This document shows positions 1 through 8,640 of a stretch of DNA of 64,000 bases, in pieces. Source of the DNA: Bradyrhizobium sp. 1(2017) (lineage in GTDB: Bacteria > Pseudomonadota > Alphaproteobacteria > Rhizobiales > Xanthobacteraceae); assembly GCF_011602485.2 (NCBI RefSeq), contig NZ_CP050022.2:6964001-7028000 (forward strand), written 5' to 3'. The position numbers and the translations under genes were made by a program. How positions within the stretch are numbered: position 1 is the first letter of the stretch; each line of letters begins with the position of its first letter. Below the pieces are notes generated by a model. The model was not told the origin of the DNA. It made no database searches and saw only the letters and a program-made list of their open reading frames with translations.

Positions 1-144
1 ATCCGGTTCGCCATCTCGCATTATCGCGGGCAAATGTCCGAAGTCGCCCGCCGCCTCAAGATCGGCCGGTCCACGCTGTACCGCAAACTCGACGAAGCAG
101 GCGTTCCCGGCCATGGCGGGAAAAGCGGCGAGGAGACGCACTGA
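1..144 (+). CDS. C-terminal end of a Fis-type (probably sigma-54 dependent) transcriptional regulator, partial
   Basis: The window opens inside this gene; only the last 47 residues and the TGA stop are present. They form a Fis-family helix-turn-helix: an alanine/arginine-rich first helix (EVARRLKIGRSTLYRKL) followed by a short hydrophilic tail. This helix usually closes NtrC/NtrX-type response regulators and other sigma-54 activators, where it binds upstream DNA sites. The AAA+ and receiver domains would lie outside the window, so the sigma-54 assignment is inference from the helix alone. The downstream L,D-transpeptidase is on the same strand but 344 bases away, so joint transcription is doubtful. 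Confidence 0.7.
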   Translation: MRFAISHYRGQMSEVARRLKIGRSTLYRKLDEAGVPGHGGKSGEETH

Positions 145-488
145 GCCTGATGCGAACAAGGGGTGCGTGCCTCCGCGGGACAGCTCTAAGCCGTTCGCTT
201 GGCGAGAGATTTGGCTGCGACTTGAACCGTGACTTGGAAGTGACAGACACAGGGAAAAGCGCGCCGCAGAAGCGCACAATCCGTTGCCAAGAGGCTGCCT
301 TGAAGTCAGTTTGTCGTGAGTTGCCCCGTGTAGCGCTGGCTGCGAATTCGGGGCCTGTATATCGTCTACGTGGGAATCGTTGCGTGCAGGCGTGCAACTT
401 TCGAGGGGCCGGCGCGATTTAGCCGAAACTCAATTGGCGATAACGAAGCTGTTCCACGAGGGACAGTTCACCCAAGGGGTGCGACACA
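145..488. other. Intergenic region without a supported gene
   Basis: A 90-codon open frame on the plus strand is present, but it has no recognisable domain, no clear ribosome binding site and an arginine-rich composition typical of chance frames in GC-rich DNA. The right end carries an AAGGGG Shine-Dalgarno-like stretch about 9 bases before the next ATG. No convincing promoter or terminator was recognised. Confidence 0.5.
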
Positions 489-2699
489 ATGCGTGACTGT
501 TTGAACCACCGTGCAGGCTTTGACCGTGTCTTGATGACGGTCGCGGCAACCTTCCTCACGGTGTCGGCCGGCTCAGCCCTGGCGCAGGATCAGGGGCGCA
601 GCAGCGCCGCAGAGCTTGCGATCGAAGCCGCGATCCCGCGCCCCGAACCGGCCAACGTGCCGCCCCCGACCGCATCCGACATCAAGCTCGACACCACCGC
701 GACGCTTCAGGACGCGACCAAGGAACCTGCGAAGACCGGGGCCGCACCATCGGTCGACAAGGTCGAGCCGAAGCCTTCCGACGTCGCCACCACGCCTGCC
801 ACCGAGGCGCCGAAGGGCGAGGTGGCCAAGACAGAATCTGCGACAGAACCTGCGAAGACAGAACCCGCCCAGAGCGAGCCCGCCAAAGCTGACACCGCGA
901 CCACCACGCCGGCTGCGCCTGCGGCGCCCGCCGCGGCGGCGCCGGCCGCCGAGCCGGTGAAGGCCGCGAGCAACGTTCCCGCTGCCGACCAGCCGGTTGC
1001 CGACAGGCTCAAGGACATCATCGGCGCCAAGACGTCGCGTCATTTCGACCGCAAGAACGAGCGTGCGGCGATCGAGAAGTTTTACGATGCCCGCGGCTTC
1101 GCGCCGGTCTGGACGCAAGGCGGCAGCCTGACCCCGGCGGCCAAGGGCGTGATCGCACGGCTCAAGGATGCGGCCTCCGACGGCCTCAATCCGTCCGACT
1201 ATCCGGTGCCGGATTTCGCCGCCGCGACGACCCCCGATGCGCTCGCCGATGCCGAGCTCAAGCTCACCGCCAGCATGTTCGACTATGCGCGCCAGGCCCA
1301 GAGCGGCCGCATGCACTGGTCGCAGGTCAGTGGCGACATCCTCTACCCCGAGCACCCGGTCGATCCGAACGATGTGCTCGCCAAGGTCACGACCGCGACG
1401 GACTCCTCCGCGGCGCTCGACAGCTACAACCCGCCGCACAAGCTCTACAAGGAGCTGAAGGCCAAGCTCGCGGAGCTGCGCGGCCTGGGCAACGGCCCGG
1501 TGATCGAGATCGCCGACGGTCCGACGCTGAAATACACGCCGGCCGGCAAGAAGCAGGCCGAGATCGTCGTGGAAGATTCGCGCGTGCCGCAGCTGCGCGC
1601 CAAGCTCGGCATCGCCGAGAACGCGAACGACACCCGCTACGACGCCGCGGTCGCCGACGCCGTGCGCAAATTCCAGAGCGGCGCCGAGATGAAGGCGACC
1701 GGCATCCTCGACGACAAGACCGTCAAGGCGCTCAACACGCCCAAGCGCGACAAGCAGATCGACGTGGTGCTGGTGAACATGGAGCGCTGGCGCTGGCTGC
1801 CGCGCGACCTCGGCGCGCCCGCGCTGGGCGACGCCTACGTCATCCTCAACATTCCCGACTACACGCTGAAGGTGATGCAGCGCGGCCAGCAGGTCTGGAC
1901 CACCCGCGTCGTCACCGGCAAGCCGGGCTCGCACGCGACGCCGCTGCTCACCGAGACGATGAAGTACATCACGGTCAATCCGACCTGGAACGTGCCGCCG
2001 TCGATCGTCTACAACGAGTACCTGCCGGCGCTGCAGCAGGATCCGACCGTGCTCCAGCGCATGGGCCTCAGGCTCGAGCAGAACCGCGACGGCTCGGTGC
2101 ACATCTCCCAGCCGCCCGGCGAAGCCAACGCGCTCGGCCGCATCCGCTTCAACTTCCCGAACAAGTTCCTGGTCTATCAGCACGACACCCCGGACAAGAA
2201 CCTGTTCGCCAGGGAAGACCGCGCCTTCAGCCACGGCTGCATGCGCGTGCAATATCCGGATCAGTACGCCTCCGTGCTGCTCAACATCGTCATGCCGAAC
2301 GAGAAGTACACGCCCGAGCGCGTGCGCAGCATGTACGGCAAGAGCGAGATCGACCTGAAATTCCCGACCCCGGTCCCGGTCAACCTCACCTATCAGACCG
2401 CGTTCGTGGATGACGCCGGCAAGCTGCAATTCCGCAAGGACGTCTATGGCCGCGACGCGACCATGATCAACATCCTGAAGAACAAGAGCGGCAAGGACCT
2501 CGAGGCCGTCGTGGCGCATTCCCAGCCGAGCTATTCACGTCCGGCGACGACGCTGCCGTCGGGGGTGGCGGTGGCCAACAATGGTGGCGGCTTCGGCTCG
2601 TCCGGTCCGAATTTCTTCGAGCGCCTGTTCGGGGCGCCGACCCCGCCGCCGGCACCGGTCGGCCGCCGGCCCCAGCAGCAGCGGGTGTTCACCCGCTGA
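489..2699 (+). CDS. Murein L,D-transpeptidase (YcbB/LdtD-like, YkuD domain)
   Basis: Predicted periplasmic enzyme that forms 3-3 cross-links in peptidoglycan or attaches proteins to it. An N-terminal signal peptide ends near residue 32 (ALA-QDQ). Residues about 35-165 are a low-complexity Ala/Pro/Thr/Lys/Glu spacer. A scaffold segment of the YcbB type follows (about 185-330), then a peptidoglycan-binding helix bundle (about 375-415) and a YkuD catalytic domain (about 445-625). The catalytic signature is intact: SHGCMRV with His582 and nucleophile Cys584. At 736 residues it is longer than E. coli LdtD mainly because of the spacer. The start is supported by AAGGGG upstream. The next gene also encodes a secreted murein-related protein. 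Family assignment is firm; which cross-link it makes is not visible. Confidence 0.93.
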   Translation: MRDCLNHRAGFDRVLMTVAATFLTVSAGSALAQDQGRSSAAELAIEAAIPRPEPANVPPPTASDIKLDTTATLQDATKEPAKTGAAPSVDKVEPKPSDVATTPATEAPKGEVAKTESATEPAKTEPAQSEPAKADTATTTPAAPAAPAAAAPAAEPVKAASNVPAADQPVADRLKDIIGAKTSRHFDRKNERAAIEKFYDARGFAPVWTQGGSLTPAAKGVIARLKDAASDGLNPSDYPVPDFAAATTPDALADAELKLTASMFDYARQAQSGRMHWSQVSGDILYPEHPVDPNDVLAKVTTATDSSAALDSYNPPHKLYKELKAKLAELRGLGNGPVIEIADGPTLKYTPAGKKQAEIVVEDSRVPQLRAKLGIAENANDTRYDAAVADAVRKFQSGAEMKATGILDDKTVKALNTPKRDKQIDVVLVNMERWRWLPRDLGAPALGDAYVILNIPDYTLKVMQRGQQVWTTRVVTGKPGSHATPLLTETMKYITVNPTWNVPPSIVYNEYLPALQQDPTVLQRMGLRLEQNRDGSVHISQPPGEANALGRIRFNFPNKFLVYQHDTPDKNLFAREDRAFSHGCMRVQYPDQYASVLLNIVMPNEKYTPERVRSMYGKSEIDLKFPTPVPVNLTYQTAFVDDAGKLQFRKDVYGRDATMINILKNKSGKDLEAVVAHSQPSYSRPATTLPSGVAVANNGGGFGSSGPNFFERLFGAPTPPPAPVGRRPQQQRVFTR

Positions 2700-2740
2700 G
2701 GCCTCAGCGCCCTGATCTCTGAAATTCCACAATGAAATCA

Positions 2741-2767
2741 GCGACCCCGTCCCCTGGATGGGGTCGC
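2741..2767 (+). terminator. Probable terminator hairpin after the L,D-transpeptidase gene
   Basis: An 8-bp perfect stem (GCGACCCC / GGGGTCGC) with an 11-base loop lies 42 bases after the stop codon, followed by TTAACGTTAACC. A second, weaker stem near 2792-2807 is followed by seven T residues (2808-2814) and may be the actual stop point. Confidence 0.5.
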
Positions 2768-2962
2768 TTAACGTTAACCATTCTCCGCCGGGGATGCGGG
2801 CGTTTTTTTGCCACAGTCAACCGTTTAGGATTGTATTCTGACTTGGTTTGGGGGCGGGAAGGTCAACCTCGAATTAACCTTCTTGCTTTAAGAAAGCGTT
2901 CACCCTCTTTCGCACTGCTAACGGGGTTGGCGGGAGAGTCCATTTGAACGCTCGTCGACTGG

Positions 2963-4591
2963 GTGGGCTCATACGTGCTGACTAGTCTCGCACGCCAATT
3001 TGCTGTGCTGTCGTTGTCCCATGCGGGAGTGAAGGCCGGATCCAGGATCGGCCTCGCTGCCGCAGTGTTGCTTGCTGCCGCAGGCTCGGTTCATGACGCC
3101 GCCGCGCTGAACGAGACCAAGACGCTCTCCTTCCACCACACGCATTCCGGGGAAGACCTCACCGTCACCTTCAAGCGCGACGGGCGCTATGACGAAGCCG
3201 CGCTGAAGCAGCTCAACCACTTCCTGCGCGACTGGCGCACCCAGGAATCGACGGTCATGGACCGTCGCCTGTTCGACATCCTCTGGGAAGTCTATCGCGA
3301 CGTCGACGGCAAGCAGCCGATCCAGATCATCTCGTCCTACCGCTCCCCCGCCACCAACGCCATGCTCCGCCGCCGCTCCTCCGGTGTGGCGCGCTCCAGC
3401 CAGCACATGCTGGGGCATGCGATGGACTTCTACATTCCCGGCGTGGCGCTGGAGCAGATCCGTTTCGCCGGCCTGCGCCTGCAGCGCGGCGGCGTCGGCT
3501 TCTACCCGACCTCCGGCTCGCCCTTCGTGCATCTGGATACCGGCAGCGTCCGGCACTGGCCGCGCATGACGCATGACCAGCTCGCCCGGGTCTTCCCGGA
3601 CGGAAAGACGGTGCATCTGCCGACCGACGGCGTGCCGCTGAAGAACTATGAGGTCGCCAGGGCCGAAATCGAGCGGCGCGGCAGCGGCGATGATTCCGGC
3701 AGCAAGCCCAATTTCTTCGCCGCCCTGTTCAAGGGCAAGTCGACGGCTCCGGCCGCCAGCAGCGACGAGGATGACGAGGGCGCGCCCGCCCCGGCCGCGA
3801 AGCCGACGGCACCGACCGTCGTCGCAGCCGCCGCTAAGCCCGCCGAGCCGGTGCCGACGCCCCGCGCCAAGCCGCAGATCGCAGGCACGCTCCAGCTCGC
3901 CTCGGCCGATGCGCAGATCGTTACGCCGCCCAGGCCGAAACCCGTGGCCGACAAGCCGGCGACCGCCCGATCTGCCGACGCCAAGCCCGAGACCCCGGCG
4001 GACATCATCAATGCCCGCGGCTTCTGGGATGACATCCCGGCGACGCCGCAGCAGGCAACGCCGGCTCAGGTGGCCGCCCTGAAGGCACGCCAGGCGCTTG
4101 CCGCCACCACCGATCCCCACGCGACCGCGAGCGTCGCCAGCGCAACACTGCAGGCTCTGGCTTACGCGCCGGCCGCCTCCCCGGTCGACCGCGGCAATGT
4201 CGTCGCCGCCTCTGCGCCGATCCCGCGCTCGACGCGCTCTACCGCGGGCTCCCGCAGCGTCGCTCAGGCAACCGAGATCAACACGGTGGTCGGCAAGAGC
4301 GTCGACGGCAGGGTCGCAAACGCGACCCGCCTCTCCGCGGCCAAGGGCGAAGGCATCTGGCTCAAGATCGTGATGCTGTCGCCGAGCGCCAGCCGCGCGA
4401 TGTCGGTCACGCTGATGGGCGAGCTCGATACGGCGGCGCTGCGCGGCTATTTCGTCAAGCCGCAGGCGGTGATCGCGATGGGCTTCGCCGACGATCCGAT
4501 GCCTGGCCTGGCCTGCGACAGCTTCTCGGGCAGCGCCACCGCAAAGCTCGAGACGACCTCGTTCGTCATGCGCACAGCCGCGCTGCGCTGA
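2963..4591 (+). CDS. Secreted DUF882 (YcbK-like, M15/LAS-type) peptidase domain protein
   Basis: Predicted exported zinc peptidase-like protein acting on murein. The frame opens with GTG; a second GTG four codons later is an equally possible start. A hydrophobic signal segment lies at residues about 25-48. The DUF882/peptidase M15A-like domain covers about 50-225. It keeps the LAS-type metal pattern: His148 and Asp155 spaced H-x6-D in a SSQH context, and His190 in VHLDTG. From about 255 to 450 the protein is Ala/Pro/Lys/Thr-rich, and the last 80 residues form a separate small domain found in long rhizobial versions. YcbK-type proteins elsewhere are short, so the tail is the odd part. It follows the L,D-transpeptidase on the same strand but is separated by a hairpin, so it is probably transcribed separately. 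Confidence 0.85.
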   Translation: MGSYVLTSLARQFAVLSLSHAGVKAGSRIGLAAAVLLAAAGSVHDAAALNETKTLSFHHTHSGEDLTVTFKRDGRYDEAALKQLNHFLRDWRTQESTVMDRRLFDILWEVYRDVDGKQPIQIISSYRSPATNAMLRRRSSGVARSSQHMLGHAMDFYIPGVALEQIRFAGLRLQRGGVGFYPTSGSPFVHLDTGSVRHWPRMTHDQLARVFPDGKTVHLPTDGVPLKNYEVARAEIERRGSGDDSGSKPNFFAALFKGKSTAPAASSDEDDEGAPAPAAKPTAPTVVAAAAKPAEPVPTPRAKPQIAGTLQLASADAQIVTPPRPKPVADKPATARSADAKPETPADIINARGFWDDIPATPQQATPAQVAALKARQALAATTDPHATASVASATLQALAYAPAASPVDRGNVVAASAPIPRSTRSTAGSRSVAQATEINTVVGKSVDGRVANATRLSAAKGEGIWLKIVMLSPSASRAMSVTLMGELDTAALRGYFVKPQAVIAMGFADDPMPGLACDSFSGSATAKLETTSFVMRTAALR

Positions 4592-4658
4592 GCTAGCTCG
4601 GTCGTCCTCACTGCTTCCAAGACCCCCGCCGTCGTCCTGGTGTGTTTCATCTGCAGCC

Positions 4659-4740
4659 TCGTAGCCCGGATGAGCGAAGCGACATTCGGGGAAACTGCCT
4701 GCGCACATCGCGGATATCGCTTCGCTCGTCCGGGCTACGA
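4659..4740. repeat. REP-like palindromic intergenic repeat (GTAGCCCGGATGAGCGAAGC type)
   Basis: Two 27-base arms (4659-4685 and 4714-4740) are reverse complements with two mismatches, separated by 28 bases. The arms read outward from TCGTAGCCCGGATGAGCGAA. The element sits between convergent genes, where it could act as a bidirectional terminator. Similar GTAGCCCGGATGAGC palindromes are common in Bradyrhizobium genomes (recalled knowledge, not searched here). Confidence 0.8.
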
Positions 4741-4751
4741 GTCCGCGACCG

Positions 4752-5171
4752 CTATGTCCTGCCCCGCCGATCGAGATGATAGGTCAGCGCCAGCGACAGG
4801 CAGACGATGATCTCCTGTTTCGGCAGCTTGCCCGCCACCGGCAACAGCAGGGCCCTGGTCTGCCGGTATTCGAACCGATCGGGGAAGCGCTCGCGGAACG
4901 TGTCGATCAACGTCGTCTTGCAGTTGAACAGAATGGCGGCGTGTGCGGAGTCCTTGACGCGGCCGAGTCGTATCGTCGAGCCGCTGCCGCTTGCTTCGGT
5001 CAGATAAGCAGGCTCGCCCCATTTCAGGGTTTCGCTAAGCCGTCCGACCTCGTCATGCGCCGCGGCCGTCGCAAAGATCAGATCGCGCACCTGCAGGAGC
5101 CGCTTGCGCATCGGCACGGGAAAGGCGTCGAAGGCCCGGCGCACCTCGGACGGCAACAGCGGCTCGGTCAC
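4752..5171 (-). CDS. DUF1801 (YdhG-like) domain protein
   Basis: A 139-residue protein of the DUF1801 family, small soluble proteins with an alpha/beta fold seen in YdhG/YdeI-like proteins. No enzymatic role is established. Visible family features are the motif ETLKWGEPAYLT near residue 47, the central GSTIRLG and the late RALLLPVAGKLP stretch. I chose the GTG giving VTEPLLPSEV, because upstream ATG codons would run back into the neighbouring cyclase gene and add sequence unlike the family. It lies 46 bases downstream of the cyclase gene on the same strand and may be co-transcribed with it. The REP-like element follows directly. Confidence 0.75.
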   Translation of the reverse strand: MTEPLLPSEVRRAFDAFPVPMRKRLLQVRDLIFATAAAHDEVGRLSETLKWGEPAYLTEASGSGSTIRLGRVKDSAHAAILFNCKTTLIDTFRERFPDRFEYRQTRALLLPVAGKLPKQEIIVCLSLALTYHLDRRGRT

Positions 5172-5217
5172 GGTCTCACTCTCGATGATCGCCAACCGGT
5201 TTTCGCTGCGCGCCGGA

Positions 5218-6984
5218 TCAAGCCGGCAGGCCTGCCTGGAGAAGGCCTGCTTCATAGCGCTGACGATCGACGTTTTGCTTATAATGCTGGGTCGAAAGAT
5301 GATTGGCCACCGAAAACGCCGGTTCACGCTTGAGAACTTCGGCCGCATGCGCGCCTGCCGCCACCGTGTTGCCCATTTGCGCGAAGATCCCCGCAAGGAA
5401 CGCGTGATGGGTGTGATCGGGCCGTGAGATCCGCGAGAAAGCTTCGGCGGCTTCGGCGTATTTCTCGGCGCAGTAATAAGCCCGCCCGAGATGGCTCCAG
5501 AACCGTTCCGGATGATAAGGGTTGAGCCTCATCGCCTTCTTGATCCAGTCGATGCCCTCTTCCGGCCGCCCCAGCCAGGTCAGCAGCTCGCCCTGCTGCA
5601 CCACCACGAGATCATAGTTCGGATTGAGCGCGAGCGCGCGCTCCTGATGGTAGGCGGCCTTGTCATGGTTGTCGCGGTTCAGATTGAGCGCCGCGAGGAT
5701 GCGGTGAACGTCGCTGTCATTGTCGTCGAGAACCAGCGCGATCTCCAGCTCGGCGGCCACCTGTTGGAAGGTGGCGTCGCGATCGTCGCACCAGCTATAG
5801 ACCCAGCTCTGGCCCAGGACGCACGCCTTCCACGCATGTGCGTGAGCATAGTTCGCGTCGAGCTCGAGCGCCCGCTCGAGCAGAAGCCGCGCCCGTGCGT
5901 TGTCTTCGCGATTGGAGCGGTGGTGCAGGATCTTAGCGGCCAGAACGCATTCATAGGCCGCCATGTTGTCCGTTGGCTTGCGGTTCGCCCGATCGTGCGT
6001 GGCCGCCTCGACACGGCCGGGCAACGTGGCGGCGATGGCCCGCGTCATCTCGTCCTGGATCGCGAAGATGTCCTTGAGCTCGCCGTCATACCGCTCGGCC
6101 CAGATATGCCGATCGGTTTCCGCATCGATCAGCTGCACGGTGACGCGAACACGATCCCCGGCCTTTCGCACGCTTCCCTCGATCACGTAGTCGACACCGA
6201 ATTCGCGGCCGACATCCTGCACCTTTACGGCCTTGCCCTTGTAGACGAAGGTCGAGTTGCGGGAGATGACGAGCAAATCGTGGAAGCGCGAAAGCTCCGT
6301 GATGATGTCTTCGGTCAGACCGTCGGCAAAGAACTCCTGCTCGGGATCGCCGCTCATGTTGGCGAAGGGCAGCACGGCGATGGACGGCTTCTTCGACTTG
6401 CCAGTCGCCTTTGCAGCGCCCGCCGTGCCGGCCGGCGTGGCTGCCGGCGCATCCTCCAATCGAATCCGGTAGACGCGGATCGAACGGGCGATGTTCTTGA
6501 CGTTCTGCTCGCCGATGTCCTCGAATGCAACGCCGTCGAGGCGCTCGCCGAGTTGGTCGCGCACCGCGCTCGAGATGCAGATGCCTCCGGGCTCGGCCAG
6601 AGCCTCCAACCGTGCCGCGACGTTGACACCGTCGCCGAAAATGTCGTTCTGATCGACGATCACATCGCCAAGATTGATACCGATGCGGAATTGTATCCAT
6701 CGCGGCGGCGGGACGTCGGCGTTGCGGCGTCCCATCCGGCTCTGAATTTCGGCAGCGCACACCACGGCGTCGACGACGCTGTGGAATTCGACGAGCAGGC
6801 CATCGCCCGTCGTCTTGATGATGCGGCCATGATTTTTGGCAATCGCCGGGTCGATGAGCTCGATCCGGTGGGTCTTGAGGCGCGCGAGCGTGCCGCCCTC
6901 GTCGACCTCCATGAGCCGACTAAAGCCGACCATGTCAGCCGCGAGGACCGCTGCGAGCCTGCGCTCTGGTCCAGGCACGTCCAT
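5218..6984 (-). CDS. Class III adenylate/guanylate cyclase with FlgO-like and TPR domains
   Basis: Cytoplasmic cyclase, 588 residues. The N-terminal class III catalytic domain (about 8-185) has the two metal-binding aspartates expected of the family: Asp17 in AADMVGFSRL and Asp61 in TTGDGLLVEF. A middle domain (about 200-320) begins SIAVLPFANMSGDPEQEFFADG, the FlgO-like fold common in rhizobial cyclases. The C-terminal half is a run of TPR-like helices. Proteins of this architecture are numerous in Bradyrhizobium and their signals are mostly unknown. No transmembrane segment is evident. It is divergent from no gene nearby; gapR lies upstream on the same strand after 118 bases. Whether it makes cAMP or cGMP cannot be read with certainty. 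Confidence 0.9.
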   Translation of the reverse strand: MDVPGPERRLAAVLAADMVGFSRLMEVDEGGTLARLKTHRIELIDPAIAKNHGRIIKTTGDGLLVEFHSVVDAVVCAAEIQSRMGRRNADVPPPRWIQFRIGINLGDVIVDQNDIFGDGVNVAARLEALAEPGGICISSAVRDQLGERLDGVAFEDIGEQNVKNIARSIRVYRIRLEDAPAATPAGTAGAAKATGKSKKPSIAVLPFANMSGDPEQEFFADGLTEDIITELSRFHDLLVISRNSTFVYKGKAVKVQDVGREFGVDYVIEGSVRKAGDRVRVTVQLIDAETDRHIWAERYDGELKDIFAIQDEMTRAIAATLPGRVEAATHDRANRKPTDNMAAYECVLAAKILHHRSNREDNARARLLLERALELDANYAHAHAWKACVLGQSWVYSWCDDRDATFQQVAAELEIALVLDDNDSDVHRILAALNLNRDNHDKAAYHQERALALNPNYDLVVVQQGELLTWLGRPEEGIDWIKKAMRLNPYHPERFWSHLGRAYYCAEKYAEAAEAFSRISRPDHTHHAFLAGIFAQMGNTVAAGAHAAEVLKREPAFSVANHLSTQHYKQNVDRQRYEAGLLQAGLPA

Positions 6985-7102
6985 TGCTCGGTCCCTTCAC
7001 CGAGCACTGTAGCAGAGGAGCCGATTTTGCCCAAGCCGGCGGCGCTGCAAATCGCGGCCGGGCCGCGGTACGCGCTACGGCTGACGCCGCAACCTCGTCG
7101 CC

Positions 7103-7375
7103 TCAGAGCATCCCCAGCGCCTGCATATAGGTCTCGAGGATGGTCTCGGCCTCGGCACGCTCGTTGGGGTCCTGCTTGCGCAGGCGCACGATGGTGCGCA
7201 GCGCCTTGACGTCGTAGCCGTTGCCCTTGCTCTCGGCATAGACGTCACGGATGTCGTCGGAGATGGCCTTCTTCTCTTCCTCCAGCCGCTCGATGCGCTC
7301 GATGATGGATTTGAGCTGGTCCTTGGCAAATTTCGTCGCGGGCTCGTCGTCGCGGACGGCGGCGGAGGTGGCCAT
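7103..7375 (-). CDS. gapR: GapR family DNA-binding protein (DUF2312)
   Basis: A 90-residue protein with the DUF2312 signature: a basic, heptad-like coiled coil ([20 protein letters not shown]) followed by the [17 protein letters not shown] motif. Caulobacter GapR is a nucleoid-associated protein that binds overtwisted, AT-rich DNA ahead of replication and transcription complexes and helps topoisomerases. The start is the ATG giving [10 protein letters not shown], preceded at 7 bases by GGGAG; an upstream in-frame ATG adds a non-family extension. DUF1244 lies upstream on the same strand, a pairing often seen in alphaproteobacteria. Confidence 0.9.
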   Translation of the reverse strand: MATSAAVRDDEPATKFAKDQLKSIIERIERLEEEKKAISDDIRDVYAESKGNGYDVKALRTIVRLRKQDPNERAEAETILETYMQALGML

Positions 7376-7574
7376 CTTGGTACTCCCAATGGAACTGGCA
7401 AAACGAGGTGACGCCGGCATCGTCACCGCGCGTGCTGGGTAGACCCTTAGGGTTGGCGCCCCCCGCGTTCAAGCAAGCATCGCGCTCGTCCACAGCGCGC
7501 CCACACCTTCCTGCAGCCGGCTGAAGAAAGCTGTTGTGTGGTGCGACTCAAGGCGCTGCCCGCAAACGGGCTCT

Positions 7575-7880
7575 TCAATGCCCGTGGGGATGGACCTTCT
7601 TCATCGCCTCGAGCTGCTCGGGCGTGGCCGAGCCCTGGTATTTCGACTTCCAGGTCTCGTAGGGCATGCCGTAGACGGCCTCGCGGCTCTCGTCCTTGCT
7701 CAGCGCGACGCCCTGGGCGTCGGCGGCGTCCTTGAGCCAGTTGGACAGGCAGTTGCGGCAGAAGCCGGCGAGATTCATCAGGTCGATGTTCTGCACATCG
7801 GTCCGCGTCTTCAAATGATCGACCAGGCGGCGGAAAGCGGCTGCCTCGAGCTCCGTTCTGGTTTTGTCGTCGATTGCCAT
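7575..7880 (-). CDS. DUF1244 domain protein
   Basis: A 101-residue conserved alphaproteobacterial protein of unknown function. The family is recognised from FRRLVDHL near the start, the cysteine-containing block MNLAGFCRNCLSNWLKDAA (Cys45 and Cys48 in a C-x2-C arrangement), YGMPYETWKSKYQ and a C-terminal histidine-rich tail. The paired cysteines and terminal histidines could bind a metal; this is inference. The start at MAIDDK fits the family; an upstream ATG adds only five residues. It is divergent from the DUF1036/pyk pair and upstream of gapR. Confidence 0.85.
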   Translation of the reverse strand: MAIDDKTRTELEAAAFRRLVDHLKTRTDVQNIDLMNLAGFCRNCLSNWLKDAADAQGVALSKDESREAVYGMPYETWKSKYQGSATPEQLEAMKKVHPHGH

Positions 7881-8049
7881 GGCTGAATTCCTCAAGGCCT
7901 GCCCCGATGGCGGTCACCCTTACGGGATCAGGTGGGGTCCTGTCACAGATTTTGCCATATCACGGCGCAAACGGACCCGAACCCGGCGTTTGGAGCAGTT
8001 CCCGGCCCCTACGCCAAATCGTCAATCATCTGATATAGCTTCCGCGACA

Positions 8050-8640
8050 ATGATCGCCGAATCTCCCCGCCCCCTCCTTCGCCTGCTCGCCCGGTTGGTC
8101 CCGGTGCTGGCGGTCGGCCTGCTGTGCTTGTGGAGCAGCCCGGCCTCGGCCGACTTCCGTCTCTGCAACAACACGTCGAGCCGGGTCGGCATCGCACTGG
8201 GCTACAAGGACGCCGAGGGCTGGACCACCGAGGGCTGGTGGAACATCTCGTCCCGCTCCTGCGAGACGTTGCTGCGGGGAACGTTGGTCGCCCGTTATTA
8301 TTACATCTACGCCATCGACTATGATCGCGGCGGCGAATGGTCGGGTCAGGCTTTCATGTGCTCGCGCGACAAGGAGTTCACCATCCGCGGCACCGAGGAT
8401 TGCCTGGCGCGCGGCTACGATCGCACCGGCTATTTCGAGGTCGACACCGGCGAGCAGCGGGCCTGGACGGTCCAGCTCACGGACGCCAACGAACAGCCGG
8501 CGCAGCAGCGCGTGCCCGGCCTGCCCGGCCCTGTCGGACCGGGTGGGGTTCCGGGTTTGCCCAACAGCCCGCCCGGTGGTACGCCCCCCGCGCCTGGCCT
8601 TCCGCCAGCCGCTGCCCCCCCGTCTGGAAGTAAGCCATGA
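8050..8640 (+). CDS. DUF1036 secreted protein with proline/glycine-rich tail
   Basis: A 196-residue exported protein of unknown function. A signal peptide ends near residue 33 (PASA-DFRLC). The DUF1036 domain (about 34-150) carries the family's small beta-rich pattern, beginning FRLCNNTSSRVGIALGY and including WWNISSRSCETL and YYIYA. Four cysteines suggest disulfides. The last 40 residues are Pro/Gly-rich. The stop codon overlaps the ATG of pyk in an ATGA, so the two genes are translationally coupled. The ATG chosen gives the only plausible signal peptide. Confidence 0.88.
   Translation: MIAESPRPLLRLLARLVPVLAVGLLCLWSSPASADFRLCNNTSSRVGIALGYKDAEGWTTEGWWNISSRSCETLLRGTLVARYYYIYAIDYDRGGEWSGQAFMCSRDKEFTIRGTEDCLARGYDRTGYFEVDTGEQRAWTVQLTDANEQPAQQRVPGLPGPVGPGGVPGLPNSPPGGTPPAPGLPPAAAPPSGSKP

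Noticed and set aside
150..422. 90-codon plus-strand frame before the L,D-transpeptidase gene
   Set aside because: Arg-rich composition, no ribosome site and no family likeness; typical chance frame in GC-rich DNA.
573..2519. 648-codon frame antisense to the L,D-transpeptidase
   Set aside because: Mirror frame of a well-supported gene; composition is Arg/Gly/Leu/Val-rich without domain motifs.
5491..7209. 572-codon frame antisense to the TPR cyclase
   Set aside because: Mirror frame; no domain pattern, while the opposite strand has clear cyclase motifs.
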